The translations under genes and the position numbers were made by a program. From Purpureocillium takamizusanense (Eukaryota; Ascomycota; Sordariomycetes; Hypocreales; Ophiocordycipitaceae), in assembly GCF_022605165.1 (NCBI RefSeq), contig NC_063073.1:186001-250000 (forward strand): DNA of 64,000 nucleotides, read 5' to 3'. Below, in pieces: positions 1 through 12,646 of the stretch (positions are counted from its first letter, which is position 1; each line of letters starts with the position of its first letter). Under the pieces are notes generated by a model. That model was not told where the DNA came from. It did no database searches and saw only the letters and a list, made by a program, of their open reading frames with translations.

Positions 1-3000
1 ATGATGAGAAATGAGTGGTTCAGTCGGAGTTACGTCACCATGGCGCAGCTGCTGAAGAGCTCTTGAGGCTGTGTACCGTTCCGAACGATGTTTAAATGCT
101 ATCGAGTGCTGGAAATGAGTCGAGAATGTGGAGATGGGCACATTAGCAGTGTTACAATATGTGTGGCCTGCGGATGCGGTGAGGATTGGCAACCTGTAAG
201 CCCAGTGTGTGAAGGCGTAATGACCCAAGTGTACTGTAAGAGGCACGATGATCTTTCGAGCCTACTCGTCAGCAATAGGATGCAAGACTACAGTACGTAA
301 TTCATTACTGACCTCGGAGGGATGTGCAATTTGACAAGAGAGAGACGGAGAGAAGCAGGAGCAAGAGGGAGGAAGGCTGGTATAAATAGAAGTTTGGACT
401 GTCTATGGGAAGGCCGTGAGCGAACAGGCCCAAACGGCGGCAAACGGGCCGTGGAAGCCGGCTGCCTGGGTGCGCAGTTGGCTGCCGACAGCGGGAATCG
501 ATGACCAGAGTCAGTCGCCTGGGAAGGCCTAGGCGACTTATCAACCAACACGCCCCCTACCGTGTGATGCAGGCTTGGAGGGAGAAACGCGGTAGGCAGG
601 CACTCGTGAACGAGCAAACGCGCAGCAAGTCCGGTCAACTCGGCCGGTTCTGAGCTCCGGCCAGGCAGCACACGCTCCTACTCTCTCCGATGCCGTCGGT
701 AGTCTGAATTGTTACCCCCCTGTCTTTCCCGCCGCCGGATTGCTCTAGATGGGAGGCAGGAAGTATGCGGACTCTGCTGCTCCGCTTGCCGTGGCGGATG
801 AGATAACGAGCCACCAGAGCAATTGGGATGGGACGAGCGGCAAAGCCACTTGGGCACCAATTTGTCAGGCAACGACGCGCGGAGCGGGCGGGCAGACTGA
901 GAGGCAATCTGGGGCGCAAAGCGGTTTGCTGGGGCATCCGACTTGCTTTAAAAGCAACCCACGGGCTGATGGTTGTTGCTGCAAGGGTCAAGGGAAACAT
1001 CATTGAGGGCCGTCGAAAGCAGGCCGAGCTACTGTTCCCGGTGAGACGTCAAGTGACGCTACCCCTCCAATGCGTCGTGGAGCAAAGCCAAAGGGTGAGG
1101 GCGAATGGCCCAATGAAACGGCCTTGCGTGGCTCTTGCAGCGTCGTGCAAGCCTGGAGCCTTCGAACATGAGACCAGGCAGGCCAAGCCTTGATGTCGCG
1201 GCGATGAGCGACAACGGCCTCGCACCGGCCGCGCTTAGTCTTGGTAGGCAGCCACGCACGGCCGGTCAGCGGGTCGCGTCTCGTCGGCTCAGCCTTGGTT
1301 GAGTTGGCCTCGCGTCGTCAGGCGAGGATGCATCTTGCGTCTGCTTGACTGGCTGTTGACGGGGCGCGGGGGCCTCGCCGGAGCTCAGCAGGGGGTGGCC
1401 GCCTGGTCAGACCGCGGCGGTTCCTGTGCAACTGCTGCCAACAGATTGGCGCAAGGCGGAAACGAGGCGTGCGCAAACTACCAGAGCAAGTCAGCCAGCG
1501 CGACGTGACGGAGGCAATTGGCCCGGGCGTCCAAAGGTGGTATTCTCCAGATCGCGACCGCCGGTTCGCAAGTCCTTGGTCCACTTCGGACACGGCTTGT
1601 CGTACTGTATATGACTCACTGCATCACAGTATGGAGTGGTAAGTTAGAAGGCACGTAGCACGGGGCCTTGCCGACCTACCAAAGTGGCAGGCACTGGGCC
1701 GTCACGAGCGTCATGCTGTTGTTGAGCAATGTAGAAGAAGGGGCCTGTCGGCTTCCACATGGAATGTTGTCAGACTCAGGGTTGTCTGCTGGAGGTTGCG
1801 GGTACGACAGATGAGGCGGGCGATTGCGTGAAGCGTTGGCAGCGAGTACCTGGGCAGCCAGGGAGGGAAGTGCTCATGGGTTGCACCTGCCTGCCCACCC
1901 ATGCTGAGGCCTGGATGTTTCCTCCGAAGCAAGGTACAAAGGACTTCGTACCTCGGTGATATAATGGTGTACAGGTAGAGGTCAAGGTACAGCCCACTGT
2001 ACTAAGCTTACGGACGTTGTCACTGGTAAGGATGATAAGAGTGCCAGAAGCACGGAGGAGACAGCCTTACGAGACAATACTTGACCGCGACTGGCGTCGA
2101 CAGCTCAGTCTGATCTGCGTGGTGTCCAAATAGATACCGAGGCCGCTATACTTCCATAGGTCAATCGCTGAGAGCGCGAGACCAGCCACGAGATGCAAGG
2201 AGAGAAAAAGAACGAAAAAACAGCCGTGTGCGAAGTAAGCAAGAGCGTCAGATTGTCTACTCTATCCATGGCATCAGTGTCTTGACCGTGTTCGTCGCCC
2301 ATGTCACAACTTCACATTTGCAAACACACACACCCTCACACACTCTCTCGGCGCCAGTGGCACCGGATACCGACGCCCGGCAGCCCAACCATTTCTTCCG
2401 ATACCGCAGCCACGAAAAGGGAGGTCAATAAGTCTCGACGCCATGTGACGACGTGCATGAGCCGTTGGCGCGGTAGGGGTGCTTCACTCGCTACTAACTC
2501 AGGTCAAGCACTCGTCTCATCAATCTCGAGTCGCGTGCACACCGCCTGAGTTCGTTGTGGTGATGGGGAACAGGCTCTGACGTGAATCGTCCGCGGATTT
2601 GCTCTCCTTGAGACGACCACAGGGCTGCAATGCCAAGTTACCAAAGGGCGAGCGACCGCACTCAAGAGCAGCCTCAGATGGATGGAGTGAGGTGCCAGAT
2701 TCGTGAGCGTTGGCGGCCCGCTGGAGCAACCCCGCATTAGCAAGTCAGGAGGCGGCGAGCTTCATCAGCGCCACCTCTTGGGGTACAGTAACCCCACTGT
2801 TTGTCGCATTCCAGGTTGGCAATGCAAGCTGAGTTTCCAGCGGTGGCTTGCGTCTCCACCCAATCAAGTGCCTGCGCGCAACGTCATTTGAAGCTTTGAA
2901 GCTTCCCTGTTTAGGTAGCCGGTACGTTACAAAGTAGCTGCTCATGGACTTGAGCTTCGTCTCGCCTCGTCGTCACCCACAACGCTTCTGGCCCCTCATT

Positions 3001-3254
3001 TCCTTACCCGGTCTCGAAACGGCGCAACACGCAAAGGCGAGCATACGAGGTTACCCTTGCGCCTATACTGCGACGAAGACCGCAGTCTGTCTCTGGAATC
3101 GCAGTTGCGGCTTGCCAGGGCCCTACCGTCCATCCGAGCCAGCTTACAAGGTCGACGGCGACGCCGCCTCCGCCGACAAAGACAACGCCGTGGCTGCCGA
3201 TGCCCGCCGTGCGCCGTTGACTAGCTCCCTGACCTAACCTCGGGCACCTGCACG
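1..3254. other. Intergenic region at left edge, no supported gene
   Basis: This stretch precedes the TRP-channel gene. The open frames in it are short, overlap on both strands and show no recognisable domain or codon pattern like the neighbouring genes. A CA-rich stretch lies near 2322-2346, and several GTAC-containing words occur (for example around 1930-1960). The last few hundred bases probably carry the promoter and leader of the channel gene. A gene fragment running off the left edge cannot be excluded. Confidence 0.5.
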
Positions 3255-5488
3255 ATGCCCAACATATCTCGCTGGAAGGCCATTGACCGCGCCCTGGGTT
3301 TCGAGAGACAACCCGGAGTCGGCGGCAGCGGCCATCATCGCGACTGGCTTCACCAAGAGGAGCAAGCTTGTCGGTCCTCACTGGCCCCGTCGCCATTGCG
3401 CAACCAAAGCTGACCTGCTCACAGTGCTCCCGCAGCTTCGAAATGAGCACCTGCAGACAAATGTGCCGCCTGCCGAGGTCACCAAGGTGTGCCTCCGGCT
3501 GCGACATTTGCTGCAGGAATGCATCCCTTGCGAAATGGACGAGGCGCGCATCACGACGCCGCACAGTCGCATCGTCACGACCAAGGTCGTCAAGGCCGCC
3601 AAAGAGGCTGGTGGTGAGGAATACAAAGGCTGCGTGGTATGTGGAATGCACTCTGAGCCGATACGCTTGTGCCTGCTAACGCGCGTCTCAGGTCTACTGC
3701 TTGCTCGTCAATGAGCGTTGGTTCAGACATGAGGCTCTCGTCGAGCTTTGGGATGCCGGCCTTCATAAATTACGAGCTGTGGCTTGTGGCGTTATTGCAA
3801 AGGCCATGTATGGCCCTTTGCATCTTGATATCGAACAGTCCTGAGGCTGACTTGCTGCAGCATCGAGAACGAAGAGGACACAAACTACCTGTTGCATGCT
3901 GTTCTCCTCCGACGGTACTCCTTCCTTTCCAAGGGCACTCCGACCATGCCTGTCAATGTCATTGAAAAAGCCGTCGATTTGCATTCTGTCAAGGTCATTG
4001 GCTCCTCGGGCTACCAGAAGTGCATAGGCTACCTCTGGCGAGGCTGGCTTGTCCAGGATGAAAACGATCCCTCCGTCTTCGTCGATTATGCTGACAAGGA
4101 CAACACCAATTTTCTCGTCCATATGGACCCGGACCGCATGAGGGCGCCGAGGTACCAGAACGCCGCTCAGCTGCTCTTCTCCGTCATCTACCTCATACTG
4201 TACACTTCTGCAATCAATTCGGTCAACCCACGCGGCGAACTGGACGCAGCGGAGGTGTTGATGTATATTTTCACCCTTGGCTACGTTTGCGATGAATTGG
4301 TCAAGCTCTACAAAGCAGGATACCATATACTAGGCTTTTGGAATGCGCTGAATGGCCTCTTATACTCCTTTCTGACGGCATCGCTGGTCATACGCATCAT
4401 TGGGCTAGCTGCACCAGCCGATTCGGATGAACGCGAACATTATAGCAAGCTGAGCTATAATATGTTGTCCTTTGTCGCCCCCATGTTCTGGTCGCGCCTC
4501 CTGCTATACTTGGACAGCTTCAGGTTCTTTGGCGCCATGCTCGTTGTCCTCAAGGTGATGATGAAGGAGTCGGTCATTTTCTTTGCTCTGCTCGTTATCA
4601 TCATCATTGGTTTTCTGCAGGCGTTTATTGGTCTTGATCTGGCCGACGACAACGTCGCCGAAGATGCCTTATTTATAGTTGAGTCCATGTTGAAGGCAAT
4701 CTTGCAGAGCCCAGAGTTCGAAGGGTTTGAGGGGTTCGGCCCCCCTTGGGGTATCATCCTCTACTATTGCTTCACATTTGTTGTCATGGTACGTACCGAA
4801 CAAGCCAGCCGCGAGGAAAGTTGTCTCACTTGTGTACCAGATTATTCTGCTCAACATTCTCATCGCTCTCTACAACTCGGCTTACGAAGACATCTACGAA
4901 AACGCCGACGACGAATACCTTGCCCTATTCTCTCAGAAGACGATGCAATTCGTGCGAGCTCCCGACGAGAATGTGTACATTGCCCCGCTCAACCTCTTCG
5001 AGATTGTAATATCTGGTCTTTTCGAGTGGTGGATGCAGAAGAAGACATACGAGTTCATCAACGACTGCGTCATGGGCGTCTTGTATTCGCCACTGCTGTT
5101 TGTCGCAGCCTGGTTTGAAACGCGTACGGCGCATCGCATCCGACACAATCGTGCCCGAGGCGAAGAGGACGACGACGTGGTAGAGGAGTGGGAGCATGAT
5201 GCGCACGAGCTCGACTTTGAGGCAGAGGGATGGACCAAGAAATGTGACGCTGTTAAGCCGAACTTGGAAGAAGATCCTGCCGTGCTGGAGGTCAGGAAGT
5301 TGCGCGCCGAGGTGGAGGAGCTGAAGAGTCTGCTGGTTGATATGGGACGCAATGTTGGGGCCAACAACGACGCGGCAAGGTCAAAGTCTGAGCCATCCAG
5401 CAACCTTCACGAGTCTCAGCGCAGTGACGACACCAAGGTCCCCGAACCTGAACACAGTGACGAAAGAGCTTCTGGCTCTGGCTCTTGA
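3255..5488 (+). CDS. Yvc1-like TRP cation channel
   Basis: Predicted vacuolar TRP-family channel releasing Ca2+ from the vacuole, by similarity to fungal Yvc1 proteins. Five exons fit: 3255-3369, 3425-3636, 3692-3807, 3861-4788 and 4841-5488, giving 672 residues. The cytosolic N-terminal part carries the family sequence with the ITTPHS segment and IGSSGYQKCIGYLWRGW. Hydrophobic segments begin near residue 250 (LLFSVIYLILYTSA) and include LLLYLDSFRFFGAML, a region ending in FALLVIIIIGFLQAFIGLD, and IILLNILIALYNSAYEDIY after the last intron. The C-terminus is acidic, with a likely short coiled coil (VRKLRAEVEELKSLL) and a Ser-rich tail. The first intron uses a weak GTCGGT donor, so exon 1 is the least certain part; the other splice sites are standard. 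The gene converges on the macro-domain gene, with about 210 bp between their stops. Confidence 0.9.
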
Positions 5489-5701
5489 GAAGGAAACAAG
5501 GAGTAATTTAGCCCCGCCTGCTCACCGCATAGTCACTTGCGGTCGCGCGCCAGAGCTTCTATTTTGTCTAACGATCTTGGCACTAGTAAAAGGACGTCTA
5601 AATCGCCCGGCTGAGAAGATGGCGTCCCTCTTACGACCCCTAGTTCAATCTTGGTGCATGCCGTGAGAGAAGGAGGCTCACGGCGACCCTTGCCTCATCA
5701 C

Positions 5702-6431
5702 TCAGGCCGCAGGAAAGTAGATGCTATGCAATTGCAAGAGACTTGGTTAGCGCACATGTATAGTGTTCGGGGGAAAATAGCAAGGCTCCTGTCTGGGTTC
5801 TCACTTACGGAAGCACCTGGTTGTATGCAGTGACGTCCTTTGACTCGAACGTAACGAAGACTACCCGCTCGATCTGGTTGCCGCCCTGGTCCATGAACTT
5901 GCGAACCGTCTCGCAAGCCACTTCAGCGGCCTCCCTGCTCGGGTAGCCATAGACTCCAGTGCTGATACCGGAGAACGCGATCGTCTTGACGCCACTCCTG
6001 TACGCCAGCCTCAATGATTCCTCGTAGCAACTCCGGAGCAAACGCTCGCTCTCCTTGGGATTGTGGGGGTCGTAGACGGGGCCGACAGTGTGAATGACGT
6101 GCTTGGCAGGGAGCATGTAACCTTTGGTGATCTTTGCCTGGCCAGTTGGGCAACCTCCGAGTCTCCTGCACTCGGTAACGAGACTTTCACCGGCGGCGCG
6201 GTGAATGGCGCCGTCGACGCCGCCGCCACCGAGAAGGGACGTTTTGGCCGCGTTGACGATCGCGTCAAGCTGGAGCTTGGTGATGTCGGCGCGGATGAGG
6301 CTGACGCGGGCATTCACGGGGGCCGAGGGGTCAGCTAGAGGGTTACAGACGCCGCGCAGAGAGGATGATAGATAGAGGTCATTGAGAGTGGGTATGTCGG
6401 CGAGCGTTTTGACAGCTGCGGAGGAGGCCAT
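5702..6431 (-). CDS. Macro-domain protein (MacroD/YmdB-like ADP-ribose hydrolase)
   Basis: Macro domain predicted to bind ADP-ribose and remove it from proteins or from O-acetyl-ADP-ribose. Two exons: 6431-5809, then 5723-5702 after a GTAAGT...TTGCATAG intron with a GCTAAC branch point. The short last exon adds the ending IYFPAA to VTAYNQVLP. The protein is about 214 residues. Diagnostic elements are IRADITKLQLDAIVNAAKTSLLGGGGVDGAIH (residues about 45-77, with the Asn-Ala-Ala and Gly-rich loop) and the second binding loop ISTGVYGYP; GPVYDP lies between them. The start MASSAAVKT was chosen because the conserved region begins shortly after it. The frame stays open upstream to an ATG at 6719, adding 96 residues poor in acidic residues, so a longer mitochondrial form is possible (see findings). 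Confidence 0.9.
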
Positions 6432-7287
6432 GGTGGTGACGGAGAATGGTCTGGTGAGTGAAAGATTACAACTCTGGTGTGTGTGAGATCGAAAATGAAA
6501 GTGTCTGGAAGATGCCTGGAATGGGGATTGATGGGGGGCAAGAGTAGGGAAGGAGCTTGCGACGGTCCGGGTCCTTATACTTGGTAGATGACCGGCGTGT
6601 ACCTGAAAAGGGCGGAAAGCAGAGGGGACAAGGCAAGCTCCAGGCGAGAACGCAGACCCGAACAGAACTTTGTTCACCTGCTGCTTCAACCAGTTCAATG
6701 GATCGAGCGACCGGTGCATCAAGGAAAGGCTCTTTAAGCGCTTCAAAGCAAGGGACGGACTGCGCACCGCCGATGGAAGTTCCGGGACGACGCCACTGAT
6801 GGTGCTTCGTCACGAGCCTAGAGACAATGGAGCTCCTCTCAAGATCAGCACGAGTCCCCGTTTTGTTTAGATATAGAGGCAGAGATCACACAGCTAGAGG
6901 AGAAATGATGGTTCTCGACCGAGGAACAATCTGGGGCTGTAGATGATGTTGGATGGACAGGGAGGGGCTCAACTACCTTATTACCATGGTGGCACGGATT
7001 TGGCGCCGCACACGACCAGGTTAGTACTAACGTACCTACAGCACTACCCTAACTAAGCTCGAGGCCCACAGCCCCTCCAAGCTTCTCGACCCCGCCATCC
7101 GTCCTTTCATCGCCCTTATCGGCAATTCTTTTGTTTGACTCACCGGTCTCGATGCCACGCGTTCGTCGTGGTCAACGCCCCTTTGACTCAACGCAGTCCT
7201 CGCATCGTTGCGATAACATCCGACAACTCGAAGCGTTCACCCCCGTTCGATCCGTGCATAGTCGCTTGTTCGACGGCAGACGACACC
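6432..7287. promoter_or_regulatory. Divergent intergenic region between macro-domain and GlnRS genes
   Basis: The macro-domain gene reads left and the GlnRS gene reads right, so this 856-bp gap must hold both promoters. The left third is an open frame continuous with the macro-domain gene. The right part before 7288 is free of in-frame ATG and is C-rich, as expected for a leader. I see no convincing TATA box and no separate gene. Confidence 0.5.
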
Positions 7288-9325
7288 ATGGCCGAAGACG
7301 CGACCAAGTCGATGGCCAAGCTCCAGCTTGACGAGGAGACGGGCGAGATGGTCTCCAAGGCCGAATTGAAGAAGCGCCAGCAGAAGCGTGCCAAGAAGGC
7401 GGCTCAGGAGAAGGCTCGCCAGGAGAAGGCTGCCGCCGGCCCTGCCCCCGCCGCCGCAAAACCCGCTGCGAAGCAGGAGGAACAGCCTCTCGACCCCGAT
7501 GCCATGTTCAAGCAGGGCTTCCTCGTCGACGTCTACGACGACCGCCCCGCCAAGAACGTCGTAACACGTTTCCCCCCGGAACCCAACGGCTACCTTCACA
7601 TTGGCCATGCCAAGGCGATTGCTATCAATTTTGGCTTCGCCAGGCACCATGGCGGCGTTTGCTACCTGCGGTACGACGACACAAATCCCGAGAAAGAGGA
7701 GGAAAGGTATTTCACAGCCATTCAGGAGATTGTCCGATGGTTGGGCTTTGAGCCCTTCAAGATTACCTACTCGAGCGACAACTTCGAGAAGCTCTATCAG
7801 ATGGCCGAGAAACTGATTTCAATTGGAAAGGCCTACGTTTGTGCTTGCAGTGGTAAGATGGAGCTGGCCTCCCCCCTCTTGCCCCCTCTCTTCTGACGGC
7901 GGAAACTAACAAAATGCTGTACAGATGTCGAGATCAAGCTCCAGAGAGGTGGTGAAAAGGGTGCTCAGCCTCGCTATCGGTGCGAGCACGCTGAACAGAC
8001 CGTTGACGACAACCTCACCAAGTTCCGGGACATGCGAGCCGGCAAGTACAAGCCCAAGGAGGTCTTCCTACGCATGAAGCAGGACATCACAGATGGAAAC
8101 CCTCAGATGTGGGACCTGGCGGCATACCGAATCAAAACCGACACACCGCACCACAGGACAGGCTGGGACTGGAAGATCTACCCGACTTACGACTTTACAC
8201 ACTGCCTGTGCGACAGCTTTGAGGGTGTGACGCACTCGCTGTGTACCACCGAGTTTATTCTTAGCCGAGTTTCGTACGAATGGCTCAACAAGTCGCTCGA
8301 AGTCTATGAGCCGATGCAGAGAGAGTACGGGCGCTTGAACCTGACCGGAACAGTCCTGTCCAAGCGCAAGATCCTCAAGCTGGTTGATGAGAAGATTGTG
8401 CGCGACTGGGACGACCCTCGACTGTACACCTTGATCGCCATTCGCCGTCGTGGTGTACCTCCTGGCGCCATTCTCGAGTTCGTCAACGAGCTCGGCGTGA
8501 CTACGAACATCACGACCATTCCGACCCACCGCTTCGAGCAGACCATTCGCAAGTACCTTGAGAAGACGGTACCACGACTGATGATGGTTCTCGATCCCAT
8601 ACCTTTGGTCATTGAGGATGCGGAACCTGTCGATGTGCAGCTGCCATTCTCCCCCAAAGACCCCAAGATGGGACACCATACCGTCAAGTTCACCCCCACC
8701 ATATACATTGACAGGTCAGATTTCCGGGAGGAGGATAGCAAAGACTTTTTCCGCCTTGCGCCGGGCAAGACTGTTGGGCTCCTGAATGCTCCGTTCCCGG
8801 TGAAAGCCACCTCATTCACCAAGGATGAGGCGACCGGCAGGGTGACGGAGATTCGCGGCGTGTTTGACAAAGAGACTAAGAAGGCCAAGACGTACATCCA
8901 GTGGGTTGGAACGGAAGGCTCAAGGAAGGTGGAGGCGCGCATTCACAACGCGCTGTTCAAGTCGGAAAAGCCCGACGACGCAGAAGGCGGCTTTCTCAAT
9001 GACTTGAACCCTGACAGCGAGGTCATCTATCCCGATGCCATGATCGAAGCTGGTTTCGACGAGGTGAAGCGTCGCGCGCCGTGGCCGGAAGCGGCCGGTG
9101 AGAATGAGCTTGGAAAGGGAGGACCAGAGAGTGTGCGGTTCCAGGCCATGAGAGTAGCATATTTTGTGAGTACACCCTCCGAACAAGAGCCTGCTTTTGA
9201 CGCCCTTCTTGAAGACAGCCGCTAATCCAAGACTGCGCTAGGCCATGGACTCGGACAGCACAGAGGACAAGATTGTTCTCAATCGGATCGTCAGCTTAAA
9301 GGAGGATGCCGGCAAGAAGCAGTAA
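7288..9325 (+). CDS. Glutaminyl-tRNA synthetase, cytosolic
   Basis: Class I synthetase charging tRNA-Gln with glutamine. Three exons: 7288-7852, 7925-9165 and 9242-9325, giving 629 residues and ending KEDAGKKQ. The catalytic signature [18 protein letters not shown] contains the HIGH motif at residues 104-107. The stretch [18 protein letters not shown] identifies GlnRS rather than GluRS. The KMSKS-equivalent loop is VLSKRKILK, about residues 332-340, and the rest is the anticodon-binding beta-barrel region. The first 85 residues are a Lys/Ala/Glu-rich basic extension ([19 protein letters not shown]) rather than the long N-terminal helical domain of the yeast enzyme. The start is the first ATG in the frame and is followed immediately by this extension. 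Introns carry ACTAAC and GCTAATC-type branch points. It is a tandem neighbour of the argininosuccinate lyase gene. Confidence 0.95.
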
Positions 9326-9954
9326 TTGTGCGGGACATGGCAGGAAGCGATGTGTGCATGGCGTTGCGAGGTTGGAGTGATGCGGCGTGTTAGCCGTTGA
9401 AACGGGGCTCCCATGGCATTCTGTCGATAAAAGGCGTGGTAGAGTAAGGCAATTGAATTGACATGCATGCAAGTGCACGAATTCATTCCGTGTTGACGGG
9501 ACGGAGCTCTGATATGATCACGCGAGACCATGACAGTTGTACGAAGTACGTGATGAAGGACTCTGTCTAGGCATCGGGCCAAACAGAGGCAAAGAACGCA
9601 TTACACGACCAATTGATACCACGAAGAGTGCTTGGCACTCCTCTGAAATAGGATTCTGTGCCGTGAGCTGTAGCATTGGACCACGTCTCATCAGCATATT
9701 CGTGCTTTGTGGGTGGTGGGACAAAGCAAGTTGGTGGCGTCGCTTTGCCAATTGCCGCCCAAGTTTAGGCGCAGATCTTGCTTGTGGCTGCTGTGACTCC
9801 CACTGGAACTGGGGCCCCAGCACGACTCCGAACTTCGGCAATGTCTCAAGACACTGCCAACAAAAAGCCCGCCCCGGGCCTCAACCACCTCCCTCGTCCC
9901 AACCCGCACCCATCGTCCCTGCATCGTCACCTGCACAGCGCAACCACATTCACA
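9326..9954. promoter_or_regulatory. Intergenic region upstream of argininosuccinate lyase
   Basis: This 629-bp gap between two tandem plus-strand genes holds the GlnRS 3' end and the lyase promoter. It contains one copy of the word GTACGAAGTAC (9538-9548), part of a dispersed palindrome family. The 100 bases before the lyase start are CA-rich and pyrimidine-rich. An in-frame ATG at 9841 could extend the lyase, but the extension is Pro/His-rich and looks like leader sequence. Confidence 0.4.
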
Positions 9955-11446
9955 ATGGCCTCGAGCTCCAAACCCGAAGGAAGCATGCTATGGGGCGGCC
10001 GCTTTACCGGTGAGTGCAATTGACCCTCCAGATGGTCGCTGTCTCTCCGGAACGCTCCACGTCAGACGAGCTGGTATTGATGCTGAGCTCCAACGTCTAG
10101 GCGGCCTCGATCCCCTTATGGTCAAGTACAACGAAAGCATCTACTTCGACCGCGTCCTATACAAACAAGACATCCTCGGGAGCATTGCCTTTGCTCGCGC
10201 CAACGCCAAGGCGGGCATCATCACCCAGGACGAGTTCCAGCAGATCGAGCGTGGCCTCCGCGAGGTCGAGAAGGAATGGCAGGCGGGCACCTTCACCATT
10301 GTTCCCGGCGTCGACGAAGACATACACACAGCCAATGAGCGTCGTCTTGGCGAGATCATCGGCAAGCAGGTTGCTGGCAAGCTGCACACGGGCCGCAGTC
10401 GTAACGAGCAGGTCGTCTGCGACATGCGCATGTGGCTGCGAGACGAGCTGCGACAGATCGAGAGCCACCTCGTCGCCTTCCTCCGCGTCCTTGCCGCGCG
10501 CGCTGAGCAGGAGATTGACCTCGTCATGCCCGGCTACACGCACCTGCAGCGCGCCCAGCCGATCCGCTGGAGTCACTGGCTGCTATCGTATGGCCTGGCC
10601 TTTGCCGCAGACCTCGAGCGCCTGCGCGAAGTCATAAGCCGCGTCAACCGCAACCCGCTCGGCTGTGGCGCCCTCGCTGGCAATCCCTTTGGCCTCGACC
10701 GCGACATGATCACAAAGGAGCTGGGATTCGACGGCCTGCTGTGGAACTCAATGGGCGGAGTCGCTGACCGCGACTTCGTCACGGAGACGCTGCAGTGGGG
10801 GTCCATGCTGATGCAGCATGTCTCCCGCTGGGCGGAAGATCTCATCATCTACTCGACCGCCGAGTTTGGCTTCGTCCGCCTTGCCGACGCCTATTCTACT
10901 GGTAGCTCCCTGATGCCGCAGAAGAAGAACCCGGACAGCCTCGAGCTTCTCCGTGGCAAGAGCGGTCGCGCGTTTGGTCACATGGCGGGCTTCATGATGA
11001 CGCAAAAGGGCCTGCCCAGCACGTACAACAAGGACTTGCAGGAGAGCGTGGAGCCCATGCTCGACCACGTCAAGACGGTGTCGGACAGTATTCAGATCGC
11101 CAACGGAGTCTTGGCCACCCTGACCACCAACGCCGAAAAGATGCGCGCCGCCCTGGATCCCTTCATGCTGGCGACGGACGTTGCCGACTACCTCGTCCGC
11201 AAGGGCGTGCCCTTCCGTGAGACGCACCACATCTCGGGCCGCTGCGTCGCCAAATCGGAAGAGACGGGCATCCCCATGAACGAGCTCTCGTACGAGCAGA
11301 TGAAGGCTATCGACCCGCGCTTTGAGGAGGACATTTCCGAGGCCTTCAACTACGACACGAGCGTGGAGCGCCGGTCTGCCAAGGGCGGCACCAGCAAGTC
11401 GAGCGTCATGGAGCAAATCAAGGTGCTCGAGGAGATGCTTGGCTGA
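9955..11446 (+). CDS. Argininosuccinate lyase
   Basis: Splits argininosuccinate into arginine and fumarate, the last step of arginine synthesis. Two exons: 9955-10009 and 10101-11446, 466 residues, the usual length for this enzyme. The intron joins LWGGRFTG to GLDPLMVKYNESI, recreating the conserved N-terminal block. Conserved elements in order are the substrate loop TGRSRNEQVVCDMRMW, HLQRAQPIRWSHWLLSY with the conserved active-site His, and the fumarase/aspartase-superfamily signature GSSLMPQKKNPDSLE (from about residue 286), which carries the catalytic Ser. The C-terminal block around FREAHHISG-type sequence is present as FRETHHISGRCV. All superfamily catalytic blocks look intact. The start MASSSKPEGS was preferred to the upstream ATG at 9841 because it gives the normal short N-terminus. 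Confidence 0.95.
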
Positions 11447-12119
11447 GCGGCCAGCCAGGAGGGACGGTGAGGTGGCGTTGTACGACGAGCAGGAGGGCCA
11501 TGTACTGTAATTATTGGGAAGCAAAATGGGATGCAAAAGCGATCGATGACGAATGCCGGGCCAGGCTCGTTGCTTGTCTATTTAATGACATTCTTTACGC
11601 CGCCAAAGTGTGAATGACAACCTCGGCTCGCCCCTACTAGCCACGACTACCTTGTGCCTGGCCGGGTAACGTACCATACCAGCGAGATTCCATTTTGAAT
11701 GCACGCGGCGCGGCGCGGCGCTGAAGGGTCACGGAATAGCCTTCCTATGGTGGGTGATTTGAGTTTCGGCCGCGGGCACCTCAACAGCACCGCGCGGCGA
11801 GGCCGAGCCGCCGTGGAGCCGCCTAAAAAAGCCTTCTGGCAGGAACCCGCGGATGCCACGTGCAAGGCGGCAGCGGCGGCTCTGCGTACCGGGCGCCCGT
11901 ACAACCTTTTGGCGTTGAGTCGACCAACAGCAAATTGCGGCATCATTTGGTGATATGCTACGACGACGTATTTATAACTGCGTTAAGTAGACAGGTACCT
12001 ACAGTAGGGAGAAGTAAGGTTAGGTACCCTGATACGAGGCGCGCCAGGGGAAGAGGAGAGAGGAGGGTCGCCGTCAATGCAAGCCGGTGAGGCAGCAGCC
12101 GCGGGAGGGGGTGAGATGT

Positions 12120-12205
12120 GATGCGAGACGAGACGATATGCGAGGCGAGACGAGATGAGCTGAGGTGAGGCGAGGCGAGGCGAGGCGAGGCGGATGGATG
12201 GATGG
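12120..12205. repeat. GAGGC/GAGACGA tandem repeat followed by (GGAT)n
   Basis: Degenerate units of GAGACGA turn into clean GAGGC pentamers at about 12165-12192, then three to four GGAT units. It is a simple-sequence repeat in the region upstream of EF-3. Confidence 0.8.
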
Positions 12206-12628
12206 CCGCCTGGTCCGTGTACCTACAATTTAGACCGCTGCTGCCGGCGCGGTGAGACGCTCGTGGGCGCGACAGAGAGGGAGGGAGGGAGGGACGGCGC
12301 TGACGCCAATCGTCCAGGGAGGCGATGACGCCCATAGGCAGGGTCGTCCGTCAGTGGTGGACATCCCACCAATGTCGAAGTCTGATTGCATCACCTGGCT
12401 TGTGCTGAATGCCTGGCCGCCTTGAAAGGGTGCTTTGGACGTACGTAGATACCAACCTGGCATAGCAGATGGAACATGCACTGCGAGTCAGTAGGTACGG
12501 CGACATGTGCCGCGTGCAGTGCCCTTACGAGGCTCTGTCACCTCCCTCCCGCCCTTTGATCTGATCAAGCATCCAAAGATCCCTCGAGGGGACCGCTACT
12601 AATCCAAAGCAAGAATTCATGTCCCTAC

Positions 12629-12646
12629 GTACGAAGTACTTCGTAC
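12629..12646. repeat. 18-bp perfect palindrome GTACGAAGTACTTCGTAC
   Basis: The sequence equals its own reverse complement over 18 bases. Its half GTACGAAGTAC recurs at 9538-9548 and, in reverse orientation, near 62854. It lies about 940 bp upstream of the EF-3 start codon. Whether it is a protein-binding site or a dispersed genomic word is not known. Confidence 0.8.
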
